This document shows, in pieces, positions 9,058 through 17,107 of a DNA stretch of 64,000 bases. Each line of letters opens with the position of its first letter. Position 1 is the stretch's first letter. The stretch comes from JAXGRD01 sp040766105. Its GTDB lineage: Bacteria; Bacillota; Clostridia; Peptostreptococcales; Anaerovoracaceae. The position numbers were made by a program, and so were the translations under genes. The stretch lies in assembly GCA_040766105.1 (NCBI GenBank), contig JAXGRD010000001.1, forward strand, positions 124,001 through 188,000, given 5' to 3'. A model generated the notes under the pieces. It was not told the origin of the DNA and did not search any database. It saw only the letters and a program-made list of their open reading frames with translations.

Positions 9058-9609
9058 TCATTCTATCACCAGTTTTAGTCTGCGTTGCACCTCTCGGAGA
9101 CGTTTTTTTCGGTCTTTCCAGTCGGGCATTTCTTTCTCAACCACCTTCCAGAACTTTTCCAAGTGGTTCATTTCCTTTCGGTGGGCAAGCTCATGGACAA
9201 CCACATAGTCCACCAGGCTGCCGGGAAGAAGGACCAAGGCGATGGAGAAGTTCAAGTCTCCTTTGCTATTGCAAGACCCCCATCTGGTTCTCGCCCTGTT
9301 GATTTTAATCTTCCCATATTCCACTCCCATTCGAGCAGCAAAATAAGCGCACCTTTCCTGCAAAAGACACGCGAGCTGCCCCTTATAATAGGGCAGCTCC
9401 GATTCCTTTATCACGACCTCCTCTGCAGAGGCTCGGATTTCTTCCATTTTGGTGATGTTTTTCTGAATCCAGTCCGCCTTTGAGGCTACGAAAGCCTCGA
9501 TGTCTTCCTTCTTTGCTCGAATCGGCGCTCTAACTTCGACAACGCCGTTAGGGCGAATGTAAATCGCCATAGTGGACCGCTTGGTTCTAACCAGTCGATA
9601 GTCCATCAT
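9058..9609 (-). CDS. YgjP-like zinc metallopeptidase domain protein (DUF45)
   Basis: This 183-residue protein belongs to the YgjP/DUF45 family. The zinc-binding motif HELAHRKEMNH is near residue 120, preceded by the conserved TRWGSCNSKGDLNFS. Family members resemble minigluzincin peptidases; E. coli YgjP has also been reported as a nucleotide pyrophosphatase. The gene start overlaps the lysC stop (ATGA), so it belongs to the S-box-controlled metK operon. Two adjacent ATGs (9609, 9606) are possible; GGAGGA fits the second a little better. Confidence 0.88.
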   Translation of the reverse strand: MMDYRLVRTKRSTMAIYIRPNGVVEVRAPIRAKKEDIEAFVASKADWIQKNITKMEEIRASAEEVVIKESELPYYKGQLACLLQERCAYFAARMGVEYGKIKINRARTRWGSCNSKGDLNFSIALVLLPGSLVDYVVVHELAHRKEMNHLEKFWKVVEKEMPDWKDRKKRLREVQRRLKLVIE

Positions 9610-10925
9610 TCCTCCACAAAGGCGTAGTAGATTGCCTGAATGGATTTCTCGAAGTCCTTGTTCTGCACACCCACGATGATGTTCATCTCGCTGCTTCCCT
9701 GGTCGATCATTCGAATATTTACCCCTGCATCTGCCAAGGCACTAAACAGTCTGGCGGATACACCCGGTCGGAAACTCATTCCCGCACCGACGGTTGCAAT
9801 CATTGCCACATCGTCAAAGACTTCCAAGGTGTCCGGTTGAAGCTGCCTCTGGAACTCGTCGACCACCTCATCGATTCTCCCATCGATATCCGAATTGGAC
9901 ATAACCACGGAAATGGTATCGATACCGTTGGGAAGATGCTCCACTGAAATGCCGAAGTCTTCCAGGATGCCGGCAAGCTTTCGAACAAAGCCCCTCTCCG
10001 TGCTAAGCTGGTTCTTGTACAAGGCGATAACTGTAAAATCCTTGCTTCCGGCGATTCCCGTAATGACGCGCTTCTTTCCTTCTTCCGATGCCTCGGCCAT
10101 AATCATGGTGCCGGGGTCATCCGGTCGATTGGTATTTCTGATGTTAATGGGAATATTTGCAATCCTTGCCGGGTAGATGGCGTCCTCATGGAGAACGGAG
10201 GCTCCCATGTAAGAAAGTTCTCTCAGTTCTTTATAGGAGATGGTCTTAATGGGCTTCGGATTCTTCACGATTCTGGGGTCCGCCATGAGAAAGCCGGAAA
10301 CATCCGTCCAGTTCTCGTAGATGTCTGCCTTGACGGCTCTGGCAACCAAGGCACCGGAAACATCCGATCCCCCACGAGAAAAAGTTTTAATAGTTCCGTC
10401 TGGCTTGGTTCCGTAGAAGCCCGGGATAACCGCATAGCTATGCTTTGCCAATTCCGCTCCCATGACTTCGTCCGTCTCCGCCTCCAAGAACCGACCCTTT
10501 TCATCAAACAAGATCATTCCCGCAGCATCTATGAATTCGTAACCCAAATATGCCGCAATCAACTTGGCGTTGAGATATTCCCCTCTACTGGCAATGTAAT
10601 CCGAGGTGGTTCCTTCCTCAAGGTTCTTGCGAATTATGTCAAACTCCGTCTTTAAGTCCACGTCTACGCCCAAGTGAAATTCCACCGCATGATATCTGTC
10701 GCAGACCACCTGGAACAGCTGCTCATAGGGAAGATTGTGCTCTATGTGGGTCTTGCAGGAGTACAAAAGGTCCGTAATTTTACTGTCTTCGGGAAATCTC
10801 TTCCCGGGAGCGGAAACTACTACATACTTGATTTCCTTGTCCCCAGTAATGATATCTTTAATCTTTGCGATTTGTATGCCGTCGGCTACCGAAGAGCCTC
10901 CAAATTTTGCTACCTTTACGTTCAT
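9606..10925 (-). CDS. lysC: aspartate kinase
   Basis: This 439-residue enzyme phosphorylates L-aspartate, the first step towards lysine, threonine and methionine. The N-terminal kinase signature KFGGSSVAD is at residues 7-15, TFSRGGSDVSGAL forms the nucleotide/substrate region, and two ACT domains lie in the last 140 residues (VIALYKNQL, MIATVGAGMSFRPGVSARLF). The length matches the long monofunctional class. It starts 5 nt after metK, so the SAM riboswitch should control it too. Allosteric control through the ACT domains is expected, but the effector cannot be read. Confidence 0.95.
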   Translation of the reverse strand: MNVKVAKFGGSSVADGIQIAKIKDIITGDKEIKYVVVSAPGKRFPEDSKITDLLYSCKTHIEHNLPYEQLFQVVCDRYHAVEFHLGVDVDLKTEFDIIRKNLEEGTTSDYIASRGEYLNAKLIAAYLGYEFIDAAGMILFDEKGRFLEAETDEVMGAELAKHSYAVIPGFYGTKPDGTIKTFSRGGSDVSGALVARAVKADIYENWTDVSGFLMADPRIVKNPKPIKTISYKELRELSYMGASVLHEDAIYPARIANIPINIRNTNRPDDPGTMIMAEASEEGKKRVITGIAGSKDFTVIALYKNQLSTERGFVRKLAGILEDFGISVEHLPNGIDTISVVMSNSDIDGRIDEVVDEFQRQLQPDTLEVFDDVAMIATVGAGMSFRPGVSARLFSALADAGVNIRMIDQGSSEMNIIVGVQNKDFEKSIQAIYYAFVEE

Positions 10926-10930
10926 CTGTC

Positions 10931-12109
10931 CTATTTCTCCTTCTTTAACTGGTCCGCCTTATCCGTCCTCTCCCAAGGGAGGTCGATGTCGGTTCTTCCA
11001 AAGTGTCCGTATGCCGCAACCTGCCTGTAAATCGGTCTGCGCAAAGCCAAGTCTCTGATAATGGCTGCCGGACGCAAATCGAAGTGCTTTCTTACGATTT
11101 CTGACAACCTCTCATCGGACAAGCTGCCGGTCCCAAAGCTGTCCACCATGACGGATACGGGCTGAGCAACACCGATGGCATATGCCAGCTGAATTTCGCA
11201 TCTTTTCGCCAAGCCTGCAGCCACCAGATTCTTTGCCGCATATCTTGCCGCATAGGCCGCAGAACGGTCCACCTTTGTGGGGTCCTTCCCGCTAAAGGCA
11301 CCGCCGCCGTGACGAGCCATTCCCCCGTAAGTATCTACGATGATTTTTCTTCCCGTCAATCCCGAGTCTCCGTGCGGTCCGCCGATGACGAAGCGTCCTG
11401 TGGGATTGACAAAGTACTTCGTTTCTTCATCCAAAAGATCCTCCGGCACGATGGGCTTGATCACGTGTTTCATCAAATCTTCTCTAATCTGTTCAATGGT
11501 CACATCCGGGTCGTGCTGGGTGGAAATCAAAACGGTATCGATGCGGGCTACCTTTCCGTCTTCATATTCCACAGTGACCTGTGTCTTGCCGTCCGGTCTC
11601 AGATAGGTTAGTATACCGTCCTTTCTCACCTGCGTCAACTTCCTGGAAAGCTTATGTGCCAAGGCGATGGGCATGGGCATCAGCTCCGGTGTTTCATTGC
11701 AGGCATAGCCAAACATCATCCCCTGGTCACCTGCTCCAATGGCCTCAAGGTCATCCTTCATGGTTCCTTCTTTATGTTCCAAGGCATCATCCACACCCAT
11801 GGCAATATCCGATGACTGCTCATCAATGGCCGTCATAATGGCACAGGTGTGTCCGTCAAATCCATACTCGCTTCTGTCATAGCCAATCTCGCTGATTACG
11901 TCCCTCGCAATCTTGGGTATATCTATGTAGCAGTCCGTGGTAATCTCACCCATTATCATGGCGTAGCCGGTGCTTACCGTGGTTTCTGCAGCTACTCTGC
12001 CCATTGGGTCTTCCTTCAAAATCGCATCTACTATCGCATCAGAAATTTGATCACAGATTTTATCCGGATGTCCTTCCGTTACAGATTCGGATGTAAAAAG
12101 TCTCTTCAT
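10931..12109 (-). CDS. metK: S-adenosylmethionine synthetase
   Basis: The enzyme makes SAM from methionine and ATP. Starting at the ATG at 12109 it has 392 residues, as expected, beginning MKRLFTSESVTEGHPDK with the ATP-binding motif. GAGDQGMMFGYA and GGGAFSGKDPTKVDRS are the other signatures. The reading frame stays open 41 codons further upstream, but that stretch is the leader riboswitch, and GGAGGG sits just before 12109. It is the first gene of metK-lysC-ygjP-like. Confidence 0.97.
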   Translation of the reverse strand: MKRLFTSESVTEGHPDKICDQISDAIVDAILKEDPMGRVAAETTVSTGYAMIMGEITTDCYIDIPKIARDVISEIGYDRSEYGFDGHTCAIMTAIDEQSSDIAMGVDDALEHKEGTMKDDLEAIGAGDQGMMFGYACNETPELMPMPIALAHKLSRKLTQVRKDGILTYLRPDGKTQVTVEYEDGKVARIDTVLISTQHDPDVTIEQIREDLMKHVIKPIVPEDLLDEETKYFVNPTGRFVIGGPHGDSGLTGRKIIVDTYGGMARHGGGAFSGKDPTKVDRSAAYAARYAAKNLVAAGLAKRCEIQLAYAIGVAQPVSVMVDSFGTGSLSDERLSEIVRKHFDLRPAAIIRDLALRRPIYRQVAAYGHFGRTDIDLPWERTDKADQLKKEK

Positions 12110-12133
12110 TTTTCCCTCCATTTTTTCATTATA

Positions 12134-12157
12134 AAACCTCTTCATAAGAAGAGGTTT
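12134..12157 (-). terminator. riboswitch-controlled terminator before metK
   Basis: Inverted repeat with 10-bp arms (12134-12143 and 12148-12157) and a 4-nt loop. On the minus strand it ends in GGTTTTATAAT. It lies between the SAM aptamer and the metK ribosome site, as in S-box leaders. Confidence 0.75.
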
Positions 12158-12171
12158 GTTTCCAAGTCTCT

Positions 12172-12280
12172 CCTCATCTTTCAACCGTTTGCCGGTTGTA
12201 GGATTTAGCACCTTTGTCTCCTGGGAGAACATGGTTGCCGGGCTTCACAGGGCCTATTCCCTCTGCCACTCTTAATAAGG
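12172..12280 (-). ncRNA. SAM-I (S-box) riboswitch aptamer
   Basis: Read on the minus strand, the leader has the conserved S-box blocks in order: P1 5' strand CCTTATT (12274-12280), AAGAGTGGCAGAGGGA, GGCCC, GAAGCCCGGCAACC, GGTGCTAAATCC, and the P1 3' strand GATGAGG (12172-12178), which pairs with the first strand. A terminator follows. When SAM is abundant, transcription of metK-lysC-ygjP-like should stop. This is a well known family identified here by its sequence blocks. Confidence 0.95.
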
Positions 12281-12292
12281 AATGATGTTATT

Positions 12293-12320
12293 ATTATATC
12301 TTTATACACTGTTTTGTCAA
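12293..12320 (-). promoter_or_regulatory. sigma-A promoter of the metK operon
   Basis: On the minus strand a perfect TTGACA (12315-12320) and TATAAT (12293-12298) are 16 nt apart, just upstream of the S-box aptamer. Confidence 0.9.
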
Positions 12321-12352
12321 TATAAAACAAATTGTGTAGGCTTACAAAAATT

Positions 12353-13747
12353 TTATTTCTCGTAACTCAGGCCGTATGCTTTCCCCGGTACGAACTGTCC
12401 GCTCCCCGGGGTTCCCAGGTACTGCCCGTTCTCTGCCACCAGTTCCCCGCGAAGGAAGACTTTTTCTGCTCTTCCCCTTTGCTCCATCCCCTCGTAAGGC
12501 GTAAAGTCCACTCTGTGTAAACTGTTTTCGTTGCTAAACACACCTCTGTATTCCGGGTCGAAGATGACGATGTCCGCATCGGATCCCGCTGCAATGGTTC
12601 CCTTCTGTGGGAAGATACCGCAAATCTTTGCAGGGTTGGTGCAACATAATTCTACAAACTTGGTCCTTGAGATTCTTCCCTTTTCCACACCTTCCGTCCA
12701 CATGACGGGGATTCTGTTTTCCAGACCAGGTGCACCGTTGGGAATGTTGGCAAAGTTGCCTTCGCCACCCTTTTTGTGAACCGCAAAGTTAAAGCCCACA
12801 TGATCCGAGCTCACCGCATTGAGCCATCCCTTTTTCACCCCCGTCCAAAGGGCATCCAGGTGGTCTCGCGTCCGCAATGCAGGAGAGCATACGTATTTTG
12901 CCCCTTCAAAGTTTGGCAGTTCCAGCTTGTCTTTGGTGATGTTCAGGTAGTGGGTACAAGTTTCTCCGGTAATGTTTACACCCTTGGCGTACTGCTCACG
13001 AATGATTTCCATGGCACCCTCACAGGTGACATGTACAATGTAAATGGGTGCATCGGCCAGCTTTGCCAAGTGCACCGCTCGGCTCACAGCCTCTTCTTCC
13101 ACCACCGGCGGTCTGGAAATGGCATGTCCGATGGGATCCGTGATACCTTCTTTGATAATCTGTTTTTGGAGAACATCAATCATATCGGCGTTTTCTGCAT
13201 GAACCATGATGGTTACTCCGGACTTTTTGGAAGCCTGCAAGGCCTTGAGCACCGCATCGTCGTCGCAGTGATAGGGATGTCCTTTATATGCCATAAAGAG
13301 TTTCAATGTAGATATCCCAAACTCAGGCATTCGTTCAATTTCTTCAAACAGTGCATCGCTGGGGTCGAAGACCACGCCGTGAAAACTGTAGTCGCAGCAG
13401 GCATTGGGTGCAACCTTGTCTTTTTCGTAAGCGTCCACTGATTCCTTTAAGGTTTTTCCAATTTCCTGATTAGCAAAGTCTACAACCGTGGTGGTTCCGC
13501 TTACCACACCGGCATCGGAACTCTCCCATCCTACACAAGTAAATTCTCCAAAGGAAAAGTTGAAGTGGGTGTGCTGGTCTACCCCTCCCGGGAAGATGAA
13601 TTTTCCCTTGGCGTCGACCACCTCATCGGCCTCCGCCCTGATATCTACTCCCACCATATCGATCTTTCCGTCCTTGATAAGAATGTCTCCCTGGTACTCC
13701 TCCGTCGCCGTAATAATCTGTCCGTTTTTGATTAGGGTCGTTTTCAT
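12353..13747 (-). CDS. dihydropyrimidinase / D-hydantoinase
   Basis: This 464-residue amidohydrolase hydrolyses cyclic ureides (dihydropyrimidines or 5-substituted hydantoins) to N-carbamoyl amino acids. The metal ligands HTH (residues 59-61), the Lys in STLKLFMAYKG (K149) that is carbamylated in this family, further His in VMVHAEN and IYIVHVTC, and the Asp in SSDHVGFNF are all present. It starts 14 nt after the N-carbamoyl amidohydrolase gene, which would take its product. Whether the natural substrate is a pyrimidine or a hydantoin is not decided; no dihydropyrimidine dehydrogenase gene is in view. Confidence 0.93.
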   Translation of the reverse strand: MKTTLIKNGQIITATEEYQGDILIKDGKIDMVGVDIRAEADEVVDAKGKFIFPGGVDQHTHFNFSFGEFTCVGWESSDAGVVSGTTTVVDFANQEIGKTLKESVDAYEKDKVAPNACCDYSFHGVVFDPSDALFEEIERMPEFGISTLKLFMAYKGHPYHCDDDAVLKALQASKKSGVTIMVHAENADMIDVLQKQIIKEGITDPIGHAISRPPVVEEEAVSRAVHLAKLADAPIYIVHVTCEGAMEIIREQYAKGVNITGETCTHYLNITKDKLELPNFEGAKYVCSPALRTRDHLDALWTGVKKGWLNAVSSDHVGFNFAVHKKGGEGNFANIPNGAPGLENRIPVMWTEGVEKGRISRTKFVELCCTNPAKICGIFPQKGTIAAGSDADIVIFDPEYRGVFSNENSLHRVDFTPYEGMEQRGRAEKVFLRGELVAENGQYLGTPGSGQFVPGKAYGLSYEK

Positions 13748-13761
13748 TTCTTCCTCCTTAT

Positions 13762-14994
13762 CTACGATGAAATTTCCACTAATGTTCTCAACAGTAGGTC
13801 TGCACCTACCTTAATATCACTCCATTCCGTAAATTCTTCCTTCACGTGACTTCTTCCCTCCACGCTGGGAACGAAGATCATTCCAATATCTGTCACTTCT
13901 GCAATATAATTAGAGTCATGAACAGCGCCGCTGGGCATGAAAATATAGTCAGCCTGTAATCCATCGGCACATTTGGCCATGGTGTCTACCATGTACTGTT
14001 TGATTTCAATGGGCTCTGTGGTGGCGACCGTTTCCATATCCCAAGTGACAGCATTCTCTTTGGAGTGCTTCTCAACCGCCGCTCTGATTTTATCCGCCAT
14101 GGAGGCAACCCCTTCTTTGGTAACATCTCGCACATCTACGACAAAGACCACCTCTCCGGGAATGGCATTGGGAATATTAGGCTTCATTTCTATCTTCCCC
14201 ACCGTGGCAACGGCAGTATCGCTGGTGCTCCTTGCAAAGTCCGGTATTTGAGAAATGATTTTTGCAGCCGCCTCCATAGGGTCCTGCCGTAAGCTCATGG
14301 GTGTTGCCCCGGCATGGTTGGTATTTCCTTTCAGCGTCACCTTCAACCAATTCAGTCCGGCAATCCCGTTTACAATTCCAATGGTTTGTTTTTCCGAGAA
14401 AAGTCGGGTGCTCTGTTCAATATGCAGTTCAATCATGGCCTTCACAGTGCCGGGGCGGATCACATCCTCTGCAAGGTTGTCCGGCTTAAGCCCGGCGTCC
14501 TTCATCATCTCATAGGCGGTAATCCCTTCATGGTTGGTCACCCTCTTTAAATCTTGAAGGGTTAATTTTCCTACCAGTAACTTGCTGCCAAAAACCGGGG
14601 CGGAAAAGTTGCTCCCCTCTTCTTCTGCGAAAAAGACTACGTCTATAGGGTGCTTTGGTTGATAGCCGCTCTCCACCATTACTCTTGCGGCTTCTAAGGC
14701 GGCCACGCTCCCTACAATGCCGTCAAATCTTCCCCCGTTTTTTACAGAATCGATGTGAGATCCGGTCATGACCGGCAACGCCTTGGGATTCGTCCCTTCC
14801 AAGCGTGCAAAGATATTTCCCACCGCATCCACTCTCACTTTCAGCCCAAGTTCTTCACAAATATCAATCAAGTATTTTCGAGCCTTGGCATCCTTCTCGC
14901 CGTAGCTGAAACGGGATATCCCCTCCCCCGGAGTATCGTTCCACTCCGCCAAATCCAAGATCATCTGTTTCAATCTGTGTTCGCTGGTTTCCAT
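13762..14994 (-). CDS. N-carbamoyl-L-amino-acid hydrolase / ureidopropionase-type amidohydrolase (M20 family)
   Basis: The product has 410 residues and belongs to the M20 family group of allantoate amidohydrolase, beta-ureidopropionase and L-carbamoylase. Metal-binding motifs are GSHIDSVKNGGRFDG (near 78), FAEEEGSNF with the two acidic residues, and ELHIEQ. It would split carbamoyl amino acids into amino acid, CO2 and ammonia, completing the reaction begun by the downstream hydantoinase. A stump of another gene ends 14 nt upstream, so this was once an internal gene of a longer operon. Confidence 0.92.
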   Translation of the reverse strand: METSEHRLKQMILDLAEWNDTPGEGISRFSYGEKDAKARKYLIDICEELGLKVRVDAVGNIFARLEGTNPKALPVMTGSHIDSVKNGGRFDGIVGSVAALEAARVMVESGYQPKHPIDVVFFAEEEGSNFSAPVFGSKLLVGKLTLQDLKRVTNHEGITAYEMMKDAGLKPDNLAEDVIRPGTVKAMIELHIEQSTRLFSEKQTIGIVNGIAGLNWLKVTLKGNTNHAGATPMSLRQDPMEAAAKIISQIPDFARSTSDTAVATVGKIEMKPNIPNAIPGEVVFVVDVRDVTKEGVASMADKIRAAVEKHSKENAVTWDMETVATTEPIEIKQYMVDTMAKCADGLQADYIFMPSGAVHDSNYIAEVTDIGMIFVPSVEGRSHVKEEFTEWSDIKVGADLLLRTLVEISS

Positions 14995-15008
14995 CTATTG
15001 AATCCTTT

Positions 15009-15143
15009 CTATTCTTCCTCTATGGGAAAGAAATTCCCCTCTTCATCTCGTCCAAATGCAGACCCGATGGGTTCTCTCAGAACGTCTATGATTCCCGGGT
15101 CGAAGTTGCACAGGGTGTTGAGCTTGTACGCGCCGGAGTTCTT
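15009..15143 (-). pseudogene. 3' remnant of a lost gene upstream of the carbamoyl amidohydrolase
   Basis: On the minus strand a frame of 44 codons runs into a TAG at 15009-15011 with no start codon and a stop just before it (15144-15146). It reads SGAYKLNTLCNF, then DPGIIDVLREPIGSAFGRDE and ends FFPIEEE, with normal protein composition and the same codon style as its neighbours. It sits 14 nt before the amidohydrolase start, the spacing of an operon partner. I infer a gene whose 5' part was deleted. The family is not recognised. Confidence 0.45.
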
Positions 15144-15184
15144 TTATTTCTCTCTTCTCCACCATTGCGTTCCCTTCTACAAAT

Positions 15185-15216
15185 TAATAAGCATGTCGTC
15201 TCCGACATGCTTATTA
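15185..15216. terminator. strong hairpin after the NifX-like gene
   Basis: A perfect 14-bp inverted repeat (15185-15198 and 15203-15216) with a TCTC loop. It lies just downstream of the leftward NifX-like gene and at the edge of the lost-gene remnant. The tail is AT-rich rather than a pure T run. Confidence 0.65.
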
Positions 15217-15234
15217 TATCAGTTTTGGTATTGG

Positions 15235-15621
15235 TTAGGAACCGCATTTGTGTTCGTGTTTGTGCTGATGCTTGTGTTTATGACCGCCGCCGTGTTCTGC
15301 ACAAACCGTATCGACAGACTCCAGTTCACCCTTGGCATAGGCTTCCGCCGCATCCTTTGCTTTTCCTTCGGCACCTCTAATGGGCTCAATATTGTATTCT
15401 TTGCACTTATCAATGGCTCCTTGCCCCATGCCGCCGGAGATTAGAACTGTCACGCCTTTCTCCGCCAGAAATCCAGGTAAGTTTCCGTGACCATGTCCTG
15501 GGCTTTGCACATTCTCTTCCCCGACAATCTTATCTCCCTCTACTTCATAAATGTTAAAGTTGGCGCAGTGTCCAAAGTGCTTAGACACCATTTCTTTTTC
15601 GCTTGCAACCGCAATTTTCAT
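15235..15621 (-). CDS. NifX/NifB-type dinitrogenase iron-molybdenum cofactor domain protein with His-rich tail
   Basis: From the ATG at 15621 (preceded by GAGGAGG) the product has 128 residues. It begins MKIAVASEKEMVSKHFGHC, typical of the stand-alone NifX/NafY-like domain found in many anaerobes without nitrogenase. It ends in a tail of alternating His and Lys plus a Cys (HKHKHQHKHEHKC), a likely metal-binding tail. Its start lies 41 nt inside the preceding DUF134 gene, so the two are translationally linked. A metal-cluster handling role is likely, but unproven. Confidence 0.88.
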   Translation of the reverse strand: MKIAVASEKEMVSKHFGHCANFNIYEVEGDKIVGEENVQSPGHGHGNLPGFLAEKGVTVLISGGMGQGAIDKCKEYNIEPIRGAEGKAKDAAEAYAKGELESVDTVCAEHGGGHKHKHQHKHEHKCGS

Positions 15622-15949
15622 TCTTTCTTCCTCCTCTACAAGGTGTTTCTTTTCCTTCACATATGTGGACATCGCCGCCCGCGATACGAAGTACCTTTCC
15701 GTTGATTAGGGATTGCGCAATCTTCCTCCTTGCTTCAACGTAAATTCCTTGCACCGTGGTGCGCGCCACATCCATCTGCTCCGCGCATTCTTCCTGGTTC
15801 AGCCCCTCCAAATCAATGAGGCGAATGGTCTCATATTCATCCAAGGTCATGTCGATGCTTCCCCTCTGTCCTGCTTGTGCTCCAAGAGGTCCAAATCGAT
15901 CCGTGTCCGGCATGCAGCAGACTCTTCTTCTCTTCCTCGGCCTCGCCAT
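15581..15949 (-). CDS. DUF134 family helix-turn-helix protein
   Basis: The 122-residue product begins MARPRKRRRVC at the ATG at 15949, preceded by AAGGAGGGG. It matches the DUF134 plan: an N-terminal arginine-rich piece, a sigma-70-like region 4 helix-turn-helix (LDEYETIRLIDLEGLNQEEC and ARTTVQGIYVEARRKIAQSL) and a Cys-rich end. DUF134 genes are usually next to NifX-like genes, as here. It is probably a DNA-binding regulator that senses a metal or redox state; that is inference. Confidence 0.88.
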   Translation of the reverse strand: MARPRKRRRVCCMPDTDRFGPLGAQAGQRGSIDMTLDEYETIRLIDLEGLNQEECAEQMDVARTTVQGIYVEARRKIAQSLINGKVLRIAGGDVHICEGKETPCRGGRKNENCGCKRKRNGV

Positions 15950-15992
15950 CTTCCCCTCCTTTCGTTTGTGATATATGTCGTTTACAATTATC

Positions 15993-16020
15993 ATTATACA
16001 TTGTTTCAGGCATATGTCAA
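15993..16020 (-). promoter_or_regulatory. promoter of the DUF134-NifX pair
   Basis: On the minus strand a perfect TTGACA (16015-16020) and TATAAT (15993-15998) are 16 nt apart, 43 nt upstream of the DUF134 start codon. Confidence 0.85.
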
Positions 16021-16023
16021 TAA

Positions 16024-16458
16024 CTATTTTGTCTCCCCACCAGAAGCTAACTTTTTATTTATCTTCTCCGCTTCCTTTTTGTAGTACAAAGAAACGAGCT
16101 TCCAGAGAAGAACAGCCATGACGATTTCTACCATTACTGCTGCCGCAATCACCACAGGTCCTGCACTCACAGGTATCCAACCCACAAGAAAGGCAATGAC
16201 AATGAGTACGGCACAACCGATTCCCAAATGTATAATTCCCTGCATAATGTATGGAATCTTCTCACTTTCGTAGACTACCGCCGGCAGACCAAAGCCCAAA
16301 CCAACGCCAACCGAACCGAGAATCATTTTTGTGATTTGATAATCCCCATACTGGAAAACTCCGCCATTTGCAACATCTACAACAATGCTTATAATCCCAA
16401 ATACCATTAGCCCGATCCCAATTCCAACGAAACTGGATACACCCATTTGTTTTAACAT
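16024..16458 (-). CDS. DUF3021 family membrane protein
   Basis: A 144-residue protein with four hydrophobic segments and a short basic tail, starting MLKQMGVSSFVGIGIG at 16458 after AAGGAGGG. It matches the DUF3021 family, which is normally encoded next to a LytTR regulator, as here (19 nt apart). In such pairs the membrane protein probably restrains or signals to the regulator. The stimulus is unknown. Confidence 0.82.
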   Translation of the reverse strand: MLKQMGVSSFVGIGIGLMVFGIISIVVDVANGGVFQYGDYQITKMILGSVGVGLGFGLPAVVYESEKIPYIMQGIIHLGIGCAVLIVIAFLVGWIPVSAGPVVIAAAVMVEIVMAVLLWKLVSLYYKKEAEKINKKLASGGETK

Positions 16459-16477
16459 TTTTCTTCCCTCCTTGCTT

Positions 16478-16912
16478 CTACAGCCCGATACTTTTTTTGA
16501 ACTCCGGCAAATAATGCCGAGATACATATTCTTTCATCCCGTTCTTTAGGCGCAGCAACATGATCCCTCCAAAGGAGTTTTCTACGCTTTCACATGCCGA
16601 CACTTTTACGATGGTGGATTTGGAAATCTGTACAAAATCCGATCCCAACTCTTTCTTCACTTCATAAAGTCGCTTTCCGCTTTGATAGGTTTTATCCTTT
16701 GTATGAATGAATGTTCGATCCTTCTCCACGCGGACCAAAAAGATTTCTTTCGGATGCAAGACATACATTCGTTCATCAAGACTTCCCAGCAGGGTGCCGG
16801 TGTTTTCCCTCATATAGTTGAGAACCCTTTGTACTTCCTCCGTGATTTCACTGGTATAAATAATTGCATGGGGAATATCCAAATCCTCCCGAATGACAAT
16901 TTCAACTTTCAT
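16478..16912 (-). CDS. LytTR DNA-binding domain regulator
   Basis: The 144-residue protein has no receiver domain. Residues 45-144 form a LytTR domain (EIFLVRVEKDRTFIHTKDKT, FVQISKSTIVKVSACESVEN, LKNGMKEYVSRHYLPEFKK). I chose the ATG at 16912 because the N-terminal domain typical of this class begins there (MKVEIVIREDLD). It heads a two-gene unit with the DUF3021 membrane protein and probably controls its own operon. Confidence 0.88.
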   Translation of the reverse strand: MKVEIVIREDLDIPHAIIYTSEITEEVQRVLNYMRENTGTLLGSLDERMYVLHPKEIFLVRVEKDRTFIHTKDKTYQSGKRLYEVKKELGSDFVQISKSTIVKVSACESVENSFGGIMLLRLKNGMKEYVSRHYLPEFKKSIGL

Positions 16913-17107
16913 CGTACTTGCCCTTCCTTTCTGTTCCTTTTCTTGCAAAGTATACCACTGAAAGATTGCATTGTCTGTGTTTTGCGGTAAGTGGCGTATA
17001 ACAGCCGGTGAAATCCATTTCTATCCAACCCTATGCCTTTTTATGTTATAATCAAGGGCAAGAATGAACGCAAGACAGCAACAGGAGAAATTAGAGGAAG
17101 CCATCCT

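Noticed and set aside
11837..11852. Other TGGCAC sequences as sigma-54 promoters (for example within metK and near 63570)
   Set aside because: They lack the TTGC partner at the right distance and lie inside coding regions.
12110..12232. A longer metK start adding 41 N-terminal residues
   Set aside because: This DNA is the S-box leader and terminator; the family start and GGAGGG are at 12109.
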